From NCBI GenBank assembly GCA_027575805.1, contig JANBPU010000038.1, positions 1-64,000 on the forward strand: a stretch of DNA of 64,000 nucleotides, read 5' to 3'. The DNA is from Mycoemilia scoparia. Taxonomy: Eukaryota; Kickxellomycota; Kickxellomycetes; Kickxellales; Kickxellaceae. The position numbers and the translations under genes were made by a program. Positions 1 to 10,882 of this stretch are shown here, piece after piece; the first letter of the stretch is position 1, and every line of letters begins with the position of its first letter. The notes under the pieces were generated by a model that did no database searches, was not told the DNA's origin, and saw only the letters and a program-made list of their open reading frames with translations.

Positions 1-91
1 TAGCAAATGATAGTCACTCACTCGGCTGTGATTGCCCCTATAACAATCGCTGACCACCAAAGGCCACCCTTCAAAAATTATTGCCCAAATG
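1..91. repeat. MITE-like near-palindromic repeat, family A (cut by window edge)
   Basis: The right part of a roughly 120 bp element is seen. It ends in the family's terminal inverted repeat, around CACCCTTCAAAAATTATTGCCC, and carries the internal block GGCTGTGATTGCCCCTATAA shared with the copies at 5280, 25640 and 53672. The left end lies outside the window. It sits just beyond the 3' end of the vezatin-like gene. Confidence 0.8.
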
Positions 92-155
92 GTGGATTAA
101 AATACTTCAAATTATCAATAAAACACAATGCAGACATGTTAACAAAGTAGGCTAT

Positions 156-2367
156 CTAGCTATTTGGTTCAGCATTTTCATTAGAAGGCATTTCTTCAGA
201 TTCGGGACGCTTCTTCCTTGCCGAAACAACATCCTGGAGCTCGTCCATCATTCTAAATAGCTGCTTGGCCTTTTCTCTTTCTTTGTTCTATACATATGAG
301 CATGCAAATAGTTAATATATGATTTTGTCAACTACACAAACATCCAAGTATTAAGTATAGTTTCCATACCTCCTTTTCTCGTTTTTCTTTCATTATTTTT
401 ATCCTTTCTTCCCTTGGTAATATCTATGTATAACCAATAATATAACAAGTCTTGACTGTGTTTTCTCAGTAACTTTAGTTGGATGTTTGTTAAATTATAG
501 ACGTTAATTTTACCTTTGATGATCTTGTTCTTCCTTTAACAACTACACTAGCTTCAAAGAATAATTCTGGTGCATCCAGCGTGAACTCATCAGTCTCTTG
601 GTCGTATGGCCCATCCAATGTACTATCGTCTTCATTCAAACTCTCATCATTCTTAGCATTATCGGGTTGAGATGCTGAGGCTGTTAGTACATCTTGCCTA
701 CTACTGGATACTGGTGGCCATATTTCTAAATTTAGCTGGCACGACCCAGCATCAAACTGTTCATGGAGCATATCTATGTCACTTTTCATTGACTGGAAAA
801 GTTGCTTATATAGTTCGTATTCTGACAGCTTTCGCACATCAATGTCTGACTCTTGAGTAGATGATGCAGAATGGAAATTTTCAAACATATTGCTGGCGTA
901 GCTCTGACACAAACTCACTTTGGCTTGAATTGTACGAATCGAGTACAGCAATGAGGATAGTGAATTTAATGCGGGTATTGGAATTTTTGACTGCCCATGT
1001 TCCTTTTTGGTATCCTTTTCATCATTACCAGCAGATGAGTTTAGGCTGTAGGATGATTGCTTGTGCGCTTCGATTTCTTTTTCGATTTGACATATCTTTG
1101 ACATGGCCAAGCCCAGAGAGATGGCAAAGTGTTTTGACCAAGTTGTATAAAGGTTGGGATCGTGCATTGATATCAGAGCAATATCTGTTTCAAACAACAA
1201 CCAGCATCTCCGCAATCTGTAATATAGCTCAAATTCATCCTTCAAAGAGCTGACGGATATATTGCTATCACCTGGCAAAGAATCTGAAGCCTCGGTGGCA
1301 GTACTAGTACCTAAGAATTCTTCGGCAACCTCTAAAACCTGGCCTATAGCCATTGATGTTTGGCTATCATGAGGCAAAAAGTCCTTTAGTGAGATTAACA
1401 TTTTACACACATATAGCGAGAGATGCCTCATCCATTTGTGGGTATTACGAGCAACAATGAATTGTTTCATGGTTAAAGGCATGCTGAAACCCCCACCCAT
1501 CCTTGAAATGGGCGGAAGTGCTCCGGGAGCAACCCTATACCCACGACTTATGAGCTCCACTTCCTGAATATTCGAAATTAGTCGTGCGAGGTTTCTATCA
1601 AGAATATTAAATGAATCCAGCACATGTCCTAATGATATCACTAGTTCTTGGCATCTATTCCTTGTCCAAAAAACTTTCTATATACAAGCAGGGAAAAGGG
1701 TGTTAATGATGTATATGCAATGGGGTATTGGATCAGACTGAATGGCATTCCTTTACCGTATTGCGGAATAACGATGAACAAAGCCTTGTAGCGGCCACAA
1801 TTCCTGCCCCAGTGGCAACCCACTTTTTGAGCGTTAAATTATGAACTCTTAGGCAATTTAGCCCAACTGCTAGGCCTGCCAATGGAGCAATCGTCCTCGA
1901 ATCTTTTTTTAGCGTCCTAGAGAGTGCCTTTGTTAAGCTACGATGGGCATTTGTAGTTGAAGAGCCTGCTTCCTTAACTCCAATCGGTTGTGGAGTGTAT
2001 TGTGCCAATGTTGCTGCTGATCCAAGAATAGTGCTGACGATATTTGAGCAACATTCGTTTTGACTGTCTAATATTTCGGGATCACGAGAAAAAAGTGCAC
2101 TCCATTTGGGAAATAGCCATTTACTCCAAACCACGAAAGATTGTGAACTGGCTGGCTTTTTTGAGGCGGTATTGTGTTCTTGGGTTTGATCTGTCAAGGC
2201 TTCCAATTCTTCGTCAAACTCTATGTAGATAATATTGAGCATCTATAACCCTTATTACTCTTCAATGTGCTGTATGCTTGGTCTAAGGATACAATAGTGC
2301 ATTGTCTTTTCCTACCTTTCAAGTAATCACCAAGTGGTGTATCTTCATATGCTATAACCTGCGCCAT
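156..2367 (-). CDS. Vezatin-like / myosin-binding-domain membrane protein
   Basis: The five-exon model is 2317-2367, 1757-2242, 514-1677, 370-423 and 156-287, giving about 628 residues; all junctions keep frame. Two hydrophobic stretches (about residues 140-175) precede a segment with ELISRGYR and LPPISRM, which I associate with the fungal vezatin/Inp2-type myosin-binding family. That family links class V or VII myosin to membranes, for example peroxisomes in yeast. The C-terminus has the basic helix PREERIKIMKEKREKE, also usual for the fungal members, followed by a short acidic tail. The start ATG at 2367 begins MAQVIAYEDTPLGDYLK. The gene is divergent from the FKBP gene, with 253 bp between the starts. 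The family assignment is from remembered motifs, so the exact cargo is unknown. The exon 1/2 junction is the least certain. Confidence 0.66.
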
Positions 2368-2620
2368 TTTATACTCATTTACAGCCCTATTAAAACAGTT
2401 ACATTGACACGACTAATTTCAAAAATCTCCAGATTACACCTATAATCGTTATGGGTATATTGTAAAGGCGGTGATGTAGGCTATGCCAAAGGCGTCTTCT
2501 TATGAGAAGTAAAGTGCCTAACCATTATTGTCCTGCCAAAGGTTTCTTGTTACTCTTTTAATACACAATCATCATTGTTTGTTTTATCTCAAAGTTGAAA
2601 AGCTATTAAACATACTCACG
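2368..2620. promoter_or_regulatory. Divergent promoter region, vezatin-like / FKBP25-like
   Basis: These 253 bp separate the two start codons of head-to-head genes, so both promoters and 5' UTRs must lie here or overlap the genes. I see no clear TATA box or recognisable operator. Confidence 0.5.
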
Positions 2621-3651
2621 ATGGCTGAAATTGCTTCCAAGTGGACAGACGCTGAATTGGCTTCAGACAGTGTGTCTAAGAAGGATCTAATAGCCTTCCT
2701 TCAAGAGTCCGCCACTAACCAAGCAAGTACTAATCTAAGCCGTTATGGTCATTAGCCGTTTCACATGGGTGTGGAATTTCGAGAACAATTTGAAGAAAAA
2801 TATGTATCTATGCTTATACCATGTTGATTTGCTTTCTATAATAGTTCCTTCTTGACAAAAAGCTTAATGGAAAGACTGCTACTATTGCAAAATCCGCCAA
2901 GAAGCCCGATCTTATTGCAGCATACCAGGAACTGTTTACTACCAAGGCATTCAGGCAAGAGGGAGAAACTCCGGCCGACCAAATAAAACGTGAGACAGCA
3001 AAACCAGCAGAGACCTCTGATGGCAATTCTGCTGCAACAGAAGCCGCCCAAGTTGAGGAACCCAAATACAAAAAGGTTGTCAAAAAGAAGGCAGAGAAGG
3101 ACCTACGTCCAACCAAGGGCGACGTTGTCGCTGTATGGTAAGCTAACCTGATATATAAACGACATTAGCAATGAAAAAGTTATTGAGGAATTGTTGCTCA
3201 AAATTGAAAATGTGGATATCATCCAGGTACACGGGAAAGCTCGAGGATGGCACGGTATTTGACACGAATATTAAGAAGCGTGGCCAGCCTCTCAGGTTTA
3301 AAGGTAAAGCTCCTAACCAAATTGATCCCACCAAAGCGTATATACATGGGCGTTTTTATTTATAAATCGGAATTATTTCATTTTAGTTGGAACCGGACAA
3401 GTTATTCGTGGATGGGATGAGGGCCTTTTGACCATGGGCCTAGGCGAAAAGGCCGTACTAACCATCGAGCCTGAATGGGCTTATGGAAAGAAGGGAGTTC
3501 CTGCTGCTGGGTAAGTAATAAAGATATGCCACATACAACAATGCATACATAACAGGAAAATTAGTTTAACTTTGAATAACATATACTGTGCAATAGCATC
3601 CCGCCAAACGCCAAACTCATTTTCGATGTTGAGCTGATCAAGATTGACTAG
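2621..3651 (+). CDS. FKBP3: FKBP25-like nuclear peptidyl-prolyl cis-trans isomerase
   Basis: The exons are 2621-2722, 2845-3137, 3227-3303, 3387-3510 and 3597-3651, giving 216 residues; human FKBP25 has 224. The N-terminal 90 residues are helical and match the FKBP25 basic tilted helix bundle (FLLDKKLNGKTATIAKSAKK, then AAYQELFTTKAF). A basic linker follows, and then the FKBP domain (about 122-216) with WYTGKLEDGTVFDTN, VIRGWDEGLL, EPEWAYGKKG and the ending IPPNAKLIFDVELIKID. In animals FKBP25 is nuclear and binds nucleic acid and ribosomal precursors. Intron 1 starts with GCAAGT rather than GT: only a GC donor at 2723 joins ATNQ to FLLDKK in frame. An adjacent GT donor would give an immediate stop. 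Confidence 0.93.
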
Positions 3652-4459
3652 TATAGGCAAACAATGCCTAATTGACTCTGATATTTGACTTTACAGAGTT
3701 TCCTCTAAAGGGGCACCATGATAATTTCTAGAATACTGGTAGTATTCATTAAAGCTCCTGCAAAAATATAAAGCTTGTGAGTGAATTTTGCAGGGGTAGT
3801 TTTGAGGAGCTGACTACTTTGTGACCTATATTTCATCAGGCTTTTGATAATAATACAATTATGATATTTCTGTGAATCTTACCTACCAATGAATGTATAA
3901 ATATTGCCCAGGGTTGGTGCTGTTTCTATAACATACATTTTCCTGGCTTCTACAAAGACGAAGCATATTTAACATGTCCAAACCCTTTGATGAAAATGTG
4001 GATCTCTTTCTTGAGTGATAACTTTGATACTAATGCTAGATCTTTGTGGACATTCAGCCTAATAAAAGCACATGGCAATTGTATTATGATTAATGTGGCT
4101 TTAATCGTTGTATTAAAAGCTGCGAGTTTTAAATAAATGCCATTGAATACTGTGCAGCATTGCTCTGTATTTTCTTTATTCGCATAACATTGCACTTTTT
4201 ATCTCTCTTTGAACAAGATGTGTTAGATTCGATATAAATTTATGCATTGTCAAACCTACTACACAGCACTGACCCCAAATATCCAGCGACATATTACAAA
4301 GTCCCTGACCTTAATATAAAACATTTGGCCATAAATAAAGTGGATGTTGCCAGACTTTGGGAATAGCGAACTAAATATTTCTAAATATTTTTAAAACTTT
4401 ACTACCTTGCAAGCCACTAAAAACAAAACTCTATATTTTTATAATTAATAAATATCAAA
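3652..4459. other. Intergenic, no gene seen
   Basis: This is AT-rich sequence between the FKBP25-like stop and the CAP-protein start. Short open frames here lack codon bias or a known family. A TATA-like TAATATAAAAC lies near 4312 and could serve the CAP gene. Confidence 0.5.
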
Positions 4460-5131
4460 ATGAAACAATTGTCCTTTATTAGTATAGCTATGATAGCACT
4501 GCTATCTGCCGTATCAGTCCGGTCACAAAGCAACGGATCGTCCGATAAAATGACTGACAAGGAGATAGATGAAATGGTGTGCCAGATAATCGGTCTAAGG
4601 CCCCAGGGAGCAAAGCTGCTGGTGAGTGATGCTCTGACAAAGGCAGCACAGGTACAAGCTGACTATATGCTTAAAATTGACCAAATGACACACGACAATA
4701 ATGAAGCAGGACCATTTGATCAAAGACAAAAGGATAGTGGGCTCGACAACTGGGGAGGTGGGGCAGAGAATGTGGCAACTTCGGACTCCGTCAACCAAGT
4801 CATGGGGCAATGGAAGAACTCTCCAAAACACATGCAAAATATGCAAAACACAGACTACAATGTTGTTGGAGTGGCAAAAAATGGAAAGTACTGGGCACAG
4901 GAGTTTGCTAAAGATACTTCTAGCCCGCCAAAGGGGCGAGAAGTCCAGTGCAATGGCCAAAAAAACAATAGGGGCTTCACTAAAAATGGTGGCAGTTCAG
5001 ATTCACAAGAACAGGAGTCCACAGGACCAGAAAGCCAAGGGGACAACAATTCTCCACATGTTCCAGAATGTAATGCCCCACAAAATGATGATGAGGAAGG
5101 AACAAATAACTACTCTGTCACTTGGCATTAA
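4460..5131 (+). CDS. Secreted CAP/SCP (PR-1-like) domain protein
   Basis: This is a single-exon gene of 223 residues. An N-terminal signal peptide (basic start MKQ, then a hydrophobic run to about residue 22) directs secretion. The CAP domain (about 30-160) shows the family's usual landmarks: a helix with AQVQADYML, then MTHD with the first His, GGGAENVA with the conserved Glu, WKNSPKHMQNM with the second His, and YWAQEF. Fungal CAP proteins (Pry family) bind sterols and fatty acids outside the cell or act in host contact; which applies here is unknown. The tail after the domain is polar, rich in Gln, Ser and Asn. It is convergent with the neighbouring secreted protease. A paralogue-rich family is usual, but only one copy is present here. 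Confidence 0.88.
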   Translation: MKQLSFISIAMIALLSAVSVRSQSNGSSDKMTDKEIDEMVCQIIGLRPQGAKLLVSDALTKAAQVQADYMLKIDQMTHDNNEAGPFDQRQKDSGLDNWGGGAENVATSDSVNQVMGQWKNSPKHMQNMQNTDYNVVGVAKNGKYWAQEFAKDTSSPPKGREVQCNGQKNNRGFTKNGGSSDSQEQESTGPESQGDNNSPHVPECNAPQNDDEEGTNNYSVTWH

Positions 5132-5279
5132 AGTGATACTACAGCTTAACGGATGTCAATGTTTGTTCAATACTATATATAATATTCATTCTTTATTTTC
5201 CTTTTTTATAAATATAAATTCGTCCCTTTAAAACATTTGCAAATAGATTTATCCATTTTTACTTGCATTATTCCCAAAA

Positions 5280-5400
5280 ATATGGGCAATAATTTTTGAA
5301 GGGTGAATTTTGGTGACCACTGATTATAGGGGAAATCACAGCCAAGTGGATGTCCAGTTTTACTAGTAAACTTTCACCCTTCAAAAATAATCGCCCATAT
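5280..5400. repeat. MITE-like near-palindromic repeat, family A
   Basis: This full copy of about 121 bp runs from ATATGGGCAATAATTTTTGA to the inverted end TTCAAAAATAATCGCCCATAT. The ends are inverted repeats of about 28 bp and the whole element can fold on itself. It lies between the convergent 3' ends of the CAP gene and the subtilase gene. Confidence 0.88.
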
Positions 5401-5760
5401 TATCCAAAAGCTATAGTTATGACCACTATTTCTTTACATATTAAACTGGCATTAACCTAATATAATTTCGCAATCAATAACAGCTCCAACTAATGGTGGC
5501 AGTAGTGAATTAATTTCAAACTAGAGTAGACTGGCAAATGGTCCAATATAAGATTCCAAGGATACACATTTTATCAAGCGTAAAATGGAATTATGTGAAG
5601 CGGAATATGTTTATATTAACCAAAAGGCAAAAAATACTATGTAAAAGCGGTGTTAAAGGGAGGGAGGGTGAGAGAAATTATACTAGATGTTCAAGGCTCA
5701 GCTTAGAACATGGAGTTTTTTCATAAAAGGGGAGAGGGTGTTTGGATTATCACTTTTCAA

Positions 5761-8475
5761 CTATTTCGATTCATCCTCGCTAGAATCAACACCATCATCA
5801 TCATCATTATCAATAGTTGGAACACTAGAATCAACTTTGTTAATATAGAATACAGGTGAGCTCCAAGTGTTAAAGTCCTCTAGCTTGTCAGGATTACCAA
5901 AGACTTTTAACGCCGAAATCTTGACTTTATATTTTCCAGGCTCGATCTGTTTTGGTTTTAAAGCCTTGTTATCCTTGTATACTGTAGAATTCTTGACAGA
6001 AGAGTACGAAGGAGAATCCTTAACTACATGAACACCAACATTCTGGTAGTAGCCCCCAAGGACCCAGCCATAGAAACTATATGTTTTCTTATTGATAATC
6101 TGGATCTTCAATAACTTTGTTGGTCGGATGTTTTGATAGGTAACAAGGAACGAGGTGCTGGGGTTAATGTCGTACTTGGAGTCTTCTACTACTGGGTCTC
6201 TGTTGTTATAATATAGCGCAGGAGCATAATCTTTCGAGTCATAAAAGAATGGATAGTCCATGTAGTTGCCCAAAAGCCCAAAGTACGAAACTGTCTGCGT
6301 AACCGAATCCTTGCCAGTGATTGCTTTTGTTGTGAGTGTTATGTAGCCACTGTAGAACCAGAACTTGCTTTTAAATGCGAATTTAGAGGGAGGAGTAAAC
6401 TTCACGGTAAGATCATAAGACTTCCCAGCCGGGATGGTAATGGTGTTAGACTTCGAGAGTCCGCTAAACTTAACCTTTGCTGAAGATGTAGAGTCAGCAA
6501 TAGGAGTATTAACAAATGTACCCTCAGAGTTAAAAGAAGTGACGGATTCCGATGGAAGATGGTTAACAGTAACAACTGCGGGAGAAGATCCAATGTTGTA
6601 TATGGTGAGAGTTTTGCCAAACTCTTTTGTAGAAGTTGTGTAATTGAGATTCATGGTTGAGATTTTTGTTACAATTGGAGTCGTCACTGCACTATAAGCA
6701 TTGATAAAGCCACTTCCTTGCTTGAGAACACTTAGTTTTGTTGAATTGGACTGTGGCGATTGAAGAGGGACTGAAGATTGAATGACCAGGTTCTTTAAAG
6801 TATTGGTATCTTTAATTGTTTTTTTGCGGGCCTCAAGGATGAGTGCAATGACGCCAGATATATATGGAGCAGCCATCGATGTTCCAGAGCGAGTAGCATA
6901 GACGCCTCGACTAGTCAAAAACGTGGAAAATATAGCAGCACCTGGGGCGGCAAGGCTGGGCGCGGAGAAAAGCTCTGGAGTTGGTCCCCATGCTGAAGTA
7001 GGATCCATGGTTCCAGCAGAGCCAGAAGTATTGGGAATAGATACAAACTGTCCGGGGGATACAGTCACCGAATCAGGCGAAGATCCAAGGGCAGAAAGAA
7101 TCTTTTGGCCATCGCTGCTCCTGACCATGGCAACAGGAATCTGGGTACTGCTGTTGATGACCGGAACCTGGATGGAATCTTGGTCATGAATCATGAGCAA
7201 CCCAATGGCACCAGCCTTCTGTGCTATCAATGCTCTGTCTACGATGGCGCATTGGGAGCTTCTAACAGCAACAAGGACCTTGCCTTTAACCTGTTCGGGC
7301 TGTGCGGGCATAGAGCAGCCTGAATTGCCACCACTTGCATCCTTAGACAACACAAGGGGTTTATCGGTCATGATATTATATGGAAACATCTGGTTGTCCA
7401 TGTAAATCATCCTTTGGGTTCCGGAGGGCGCCTTGATGTTGAAAGTAGGCAAAACTATCTGGGATGCAAAGGTAGACCCAACACCTATAACGTTGCTTCC
7501 TATTGAAGGCGCAATCGCAGTGAATAGTCCAGTAGCACCATAGTTTCCGGAAGAAGTTACGACAATCACTCCCTTGCTGACTAGATTCGAGGCTGCCTCT
7601 GAAATTGGGCTTGACCTCCATCCAAGGTCGCCAAGAGAAAGGTTGATGATGTCCATACCATCGCGATACGCAAGCTCCATGCCCATTATAACCACATCAT
7701 CGCTGACGACCTGCCCGTTGCAGCCAATAACTCTGTACATTCCGAGGGTAGCGTTCGGTGCTACGCCATTTACATATGGTCCCTGGCCGGCTATGATTCC
7801 GGCAACATGTGTGCCATGGCCATTGCAAGTATCCATGGGGGTGGGGTTTTGAGTCCCGCTCGACTGGCTGCCTACAAGATCTGCGCCATATTGGAATGGA
7901 CAATTCTTTGTTTTCCAGCAATTTCCAAGCTCTGGATTCGTATGGTCCACCCCAGAATCGATGATTCCGATTTTGATTCCTTTTCCTGACAAGCCAAGCT
8001 CTTTGTGCAGTCTTTCAACGCCAGTGTCTTTGTGGATGTTGTAGCTGAAGCTACCACTTGGTGGCGGTGCGGACTGTGCGGACTTGACAAAGTCATCCTG
8101 GCGCACTACCAACGGTGCATCGAGTTTAAGCTTTGACATTGCTGTTACATCGCTGACATATGGAAGGCGGAGAATCTTCTTGCGCAGGCTGTTGTCGTCT
8201 GTGTCTGCTGTGACCGACACGCCACAGTACAAAGTGGTCATGGTGAATCTGCGGACAACTGAAAGCTTGTTCTTTTGGACATAGCTTTCAAATTGTTTAA
8301 CCAAGTCGCCAATCTGGCATGAACCGTCGCCCTTTGGATCTTTGAAAAGTATGATCCATCCATCCGATTCCCGGCTTTGGGCCACGCATGCCCACATAAT
8401 GGAAGCAATGGCGAGCCAGCCAAGCAGGATATTGGATAATGATATTGTCTTCTTTTGAGACATGTGTGTGAGCAT
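5761..8475 (-). CDS. Secreted subtilisin-like serine protease with PA domain
   Basis: This single-exon gene encodes 904 residues, or 900 if the second in-frame ATG at 8463 is used. A signal peptide (hydrophobic to about residue 32) is followed by an I9-type propeptide (about 37-120). Then comes a peptidase S8 catalytic domain with the triad in clear motifs: Asp173 in GIIDSGVDHTNPE, His220 in GHGTHVAG and Ser533 in SGTSMAAP. The oxyanion Asn is in SSGNYG. A PA (protease-associated) domain is inserted at about 385-470, and a beta-sandwich (Fn3-like) region follows, as in minor extracellular proteases of the Vpr/pyrolysin type. The acidic Asp-rich C-terminus ends DDDDDGVDSSEDESK. All key residues are present, so the enzyme looks active. 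It likely degrades extracellular or host protein. Confidence 0.93.
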   Translation of the reverse strand: MLTHMSQKKTISLSNILLGWLAIASIMWACVAQSRESDGWIILFKDPKGDGSCQIGDLVKQFESYVQKNKLSVVRRFTMTTLYCGVSVTADTDDNSLRKKILRLPYVSDVTAMSKLKLDAPLVVRQDDFVKSAQSAPPPSGSFSYNIHKDTGVERLHKELGLSGKGIKIGIIDSGVDHTNPELGNCWKTKNCPFQYGADLVGSQSSGTQNPTPMDTCNGHGTHVAGIIAGQGPYVNGVAPNATLGMYRVIGCNGQVVSDDVVIMGMELAYRDGMDIINLSLGDLGWRSSPISEAASNLVSKGVIVVTSSGNYGATGLFTAIAPSIGSNVIGVGSTFASQIVLPTFNIKAPSGTQRMIYMDNQMFPYNIMTDKPLVLSKDASGGNSGCSMPAQPEQVKGKVLVAVRSSQCAIVDRALIAQKAGAIGLLMIHDQDSIQVPVINSSTQIPVAMVRSSDGQKILSALGSSPDSVTVSPGQFVSIPNTSGSAGTMDPTSAWGPTPELFSAPSLAAPGAAIFSTFLTSRGVYATRSGTSMAAPYISGVIALILEARKKTIKDTNTLKNLVIQSSVPLQSPQSNSTKLSVLKQGSGFINAYSAVTTPIVTKISTMNLNYTTSTKEFGKTLTIYNIGSSPAVVTVNHLPSESVTSFNSEGTFVNTPIADSTSSAKVKFSGLSKSNTITIPAGKSYDLTVKFTPPSKFAFKSKFWFYSGYITLTTKAITGKDSVTQTVSYFGLLGNYMDYPFFYDSKDYAPALYYNNRDPVVEDSKYDINPSTSFLVTYQNIRPTKLLKIQIINKKTYSFYGWVLGGYYQNVGVHVVKDSPSYSSVKNSTVYKDNKALKPKQIEPGKYKVKISALKVFGNPDKLEDFNTWSSPVFYINKVDSSVPTIDNDDDDGVDSSEDESK

Positions 8476-10742
8476 TTCAATGATAACCCCTTTCTATTGA
8501 TAGTATGGTATTAATATAGTGAATAATTGTGTAGAAAAGTATTTGTATAATAGTCAGGAAGTAGAAGAGTAGGTTGAAGAGAATCAGCGGGGTTGCCAGT
8601 ACAAAGAGGGAGGCCGAACGAGATATTTAAAGCAAACCAACTATCACGATGATAGGGCAACAGGATTGTCGTCTATCTTTGTGAAAGTGTCGGCTTTCCT
8701 TCTTTGCAAATATGTTTTGATGTGCCGTCTATTTTCTTTGTTGGTGCACGTCCATGCACCAGGATACCCGTTTAGGATTGTTACAACACCAATTTTAGCA
8801 AATGCCGATAATTCAAACCATCCAAAGGAGCTAAAGATGCGCGGCTCAAAAACAAAACAGCCTTTCTACACTTGAATTTTGCCTGCTTCTAGGCTGCTTT
8901 GGAAAAGCCCTGTAATTGTTGTTGAGCATGTACCGATTATTTGTAATTGTCTTATGCCTTCATTTATTTTGTGTGTTGTGCATAGTTGTGTCAATCCAAG
9001 CAGCTAACTTTATCCAAAGCAGAAGCACTCGGCAGGCTGTCTATTGAAACCATGGTCTTTTCAAACCTTAAGCTTAAATTAAAATGGCTACACAACTCCA
9101 GTTACATGGATTTACATCAGCCCTGTTTTACCAGCAGGATATTCCTAGGCCATCAAGATAAAACAGGACATCCCAGGTGGTCACTTTTCTTTGCTGGTTG
9201 CTCTATCCTACTCTCAATCATGTCAGCTGGGACTAAGTGGCGAGCTTTCGGTACACCAGGTATGTAATCGCCTCGGCATGTTCACTTCAAAGCACGTTTG
9301 TAATAAAGCAAGGCCTTCCGCTCACCTCTGGACTCAGACTTGAATATATTTCTCATTGTGAGCAAAAGAAGTGAGATGCATGCCAGGCACTGAGCCTCGC
9401 CCTTGAAGCTCGCACTAATACCTGCACTTTCAGAAACTCTTTCTGTCCAAACCCAATAGCCCTTTTTCGCCAACTTCATTGCAGCACCAATTGGTTTCAG
9501 CAACAGCTTAGTCACAGATAACTCAGAAAGTACCAGGGCATCATTACGTCTCTTTTTGGTCTATTCCTTAGACAAGGGCTTTCCAAAATGGACTCATCGG
9601 CTATCAATGTCACAGACGTGACATCCATTGTGCCGGGCTATGGGTATGGTGTTTGATTTGCCAGGTCTGCTGGCCTCAGAGTCAAGATATGTGAAATGTA
9701 GCTAGCTGCCTTCCTTGGAGGATAAAATGGTTTAGCACTTGGGATATTTATTTGCTCTTTACATAGAGAGCCTTTTAATAAACAACAACAAAATATATGA
9801 ATGATTCTCATTGAAAGACTGCCATTCAGCGCCTCTCCTTTTCTTCAATAGCAAGAGCCTCAACAAATGAACAAGGCTGTATGTCAAGCTTCTCTTGGAT
9901 GAGGTTAGCTCTGCTTCTGCATTTATTGGTGAGCAATAAACACTGCTGTGCCTCTATAGTGCACTAAATGAAATATTGACACTCTTTTGACCTAAAATGT
10001 CTAAAGTGCGAGAAGCAGAGTGTATAGTTACTCAAGCCAACACAAATTATAGTCTCACACACAAATCTAAAATCAACAGTAATCCTATAATTATAATATG
10101 CCAGCATATCGATTCCAAAAATTACTAGCTGGAAATGGCTGATCAACAACTTTTTTCTGTTAATAGCCCAAATAGTTTCTATAGAAATCCATTTGCTGCA
10201 TCAGCTGTTGTAATGGTACATGGATTGGATAGCACAGGGTTGCTGCTAGGTACAAATCAAAGCCATGGGCCAATGATATTCGCAAATACGCCATAAACTA
10301 CTAAATCCCATTTTTTAGGTACACAGCCAAGACCTCAGATTCGGCCACACATCTCACAACTGGAGTATTTGTGTGGTTAGGGACTGTGTATTGTTTGCTA
10401 TAACTGATGCCAACTGCAGCTGACAATAAAAATAAACCTTTGGCTGACTGTGAGGGTAAAGATTGCTAGCATAGATTTTATAAAACCCTTTGAGCTTTGG
10501 CACTCTCTGCCCCACATCGGTTTACATTACACTCTTTACTCCGCTTTTATTTTAGCAAAGTTTGCCGTTATATATTTATACAGGCTACCTCGTTCTTCGT
10601 ACAGCTGTTAGTTACTACTGCTTCGCAGCTGTTTTGTGAAAAAGATAGCGGCTAAAAGCCTCACGAACTCCAGCAACACGCTTTACGGAGTTTCTGTCCA
10701 GATAGACCCAAGCGCTAAAAATACTTCTTTCTTTCGCTCCCG

Positions 10743-10774
<32 letters not shown>

Positions 10775-10882
10775 TTCATCCGCTCCAGATTCTTGTTCCC
10801 CTCTCATCATACATAATACGGATATATATATAGCTTCATAGAAGCAGCGCTCATTCAAAGTTTCTGACAGTTGTTTACGAAA
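8476..10882. other. 2.4 kb gene-poor region
   Basis: No gene is supported. A TATA-like TTTAAATA near 8621-8628 on the minus strand probably belongs to the subtilase. The longest open frame (minus, about 9282-9560) has no recognised family or conserved motif. A CT microsatellite lies at about 10748-10774 in the likely 5' UTR of the ceramide synthase gene. Confidence 0.5.

Noticed and set aside
4595..4960. Open frame antisense to the CAP gene
   Set aside because: The plus strand encodes a signal peptide and CAP motifs; the antisense frame has none.
9282..9515. Minus-strand open frame with hydrophobic and basic stretches
   Set aside because: No family motif, no codon bias like the neighbours, and no clear start or splice partners; kept only as a question about the gene-poor region.
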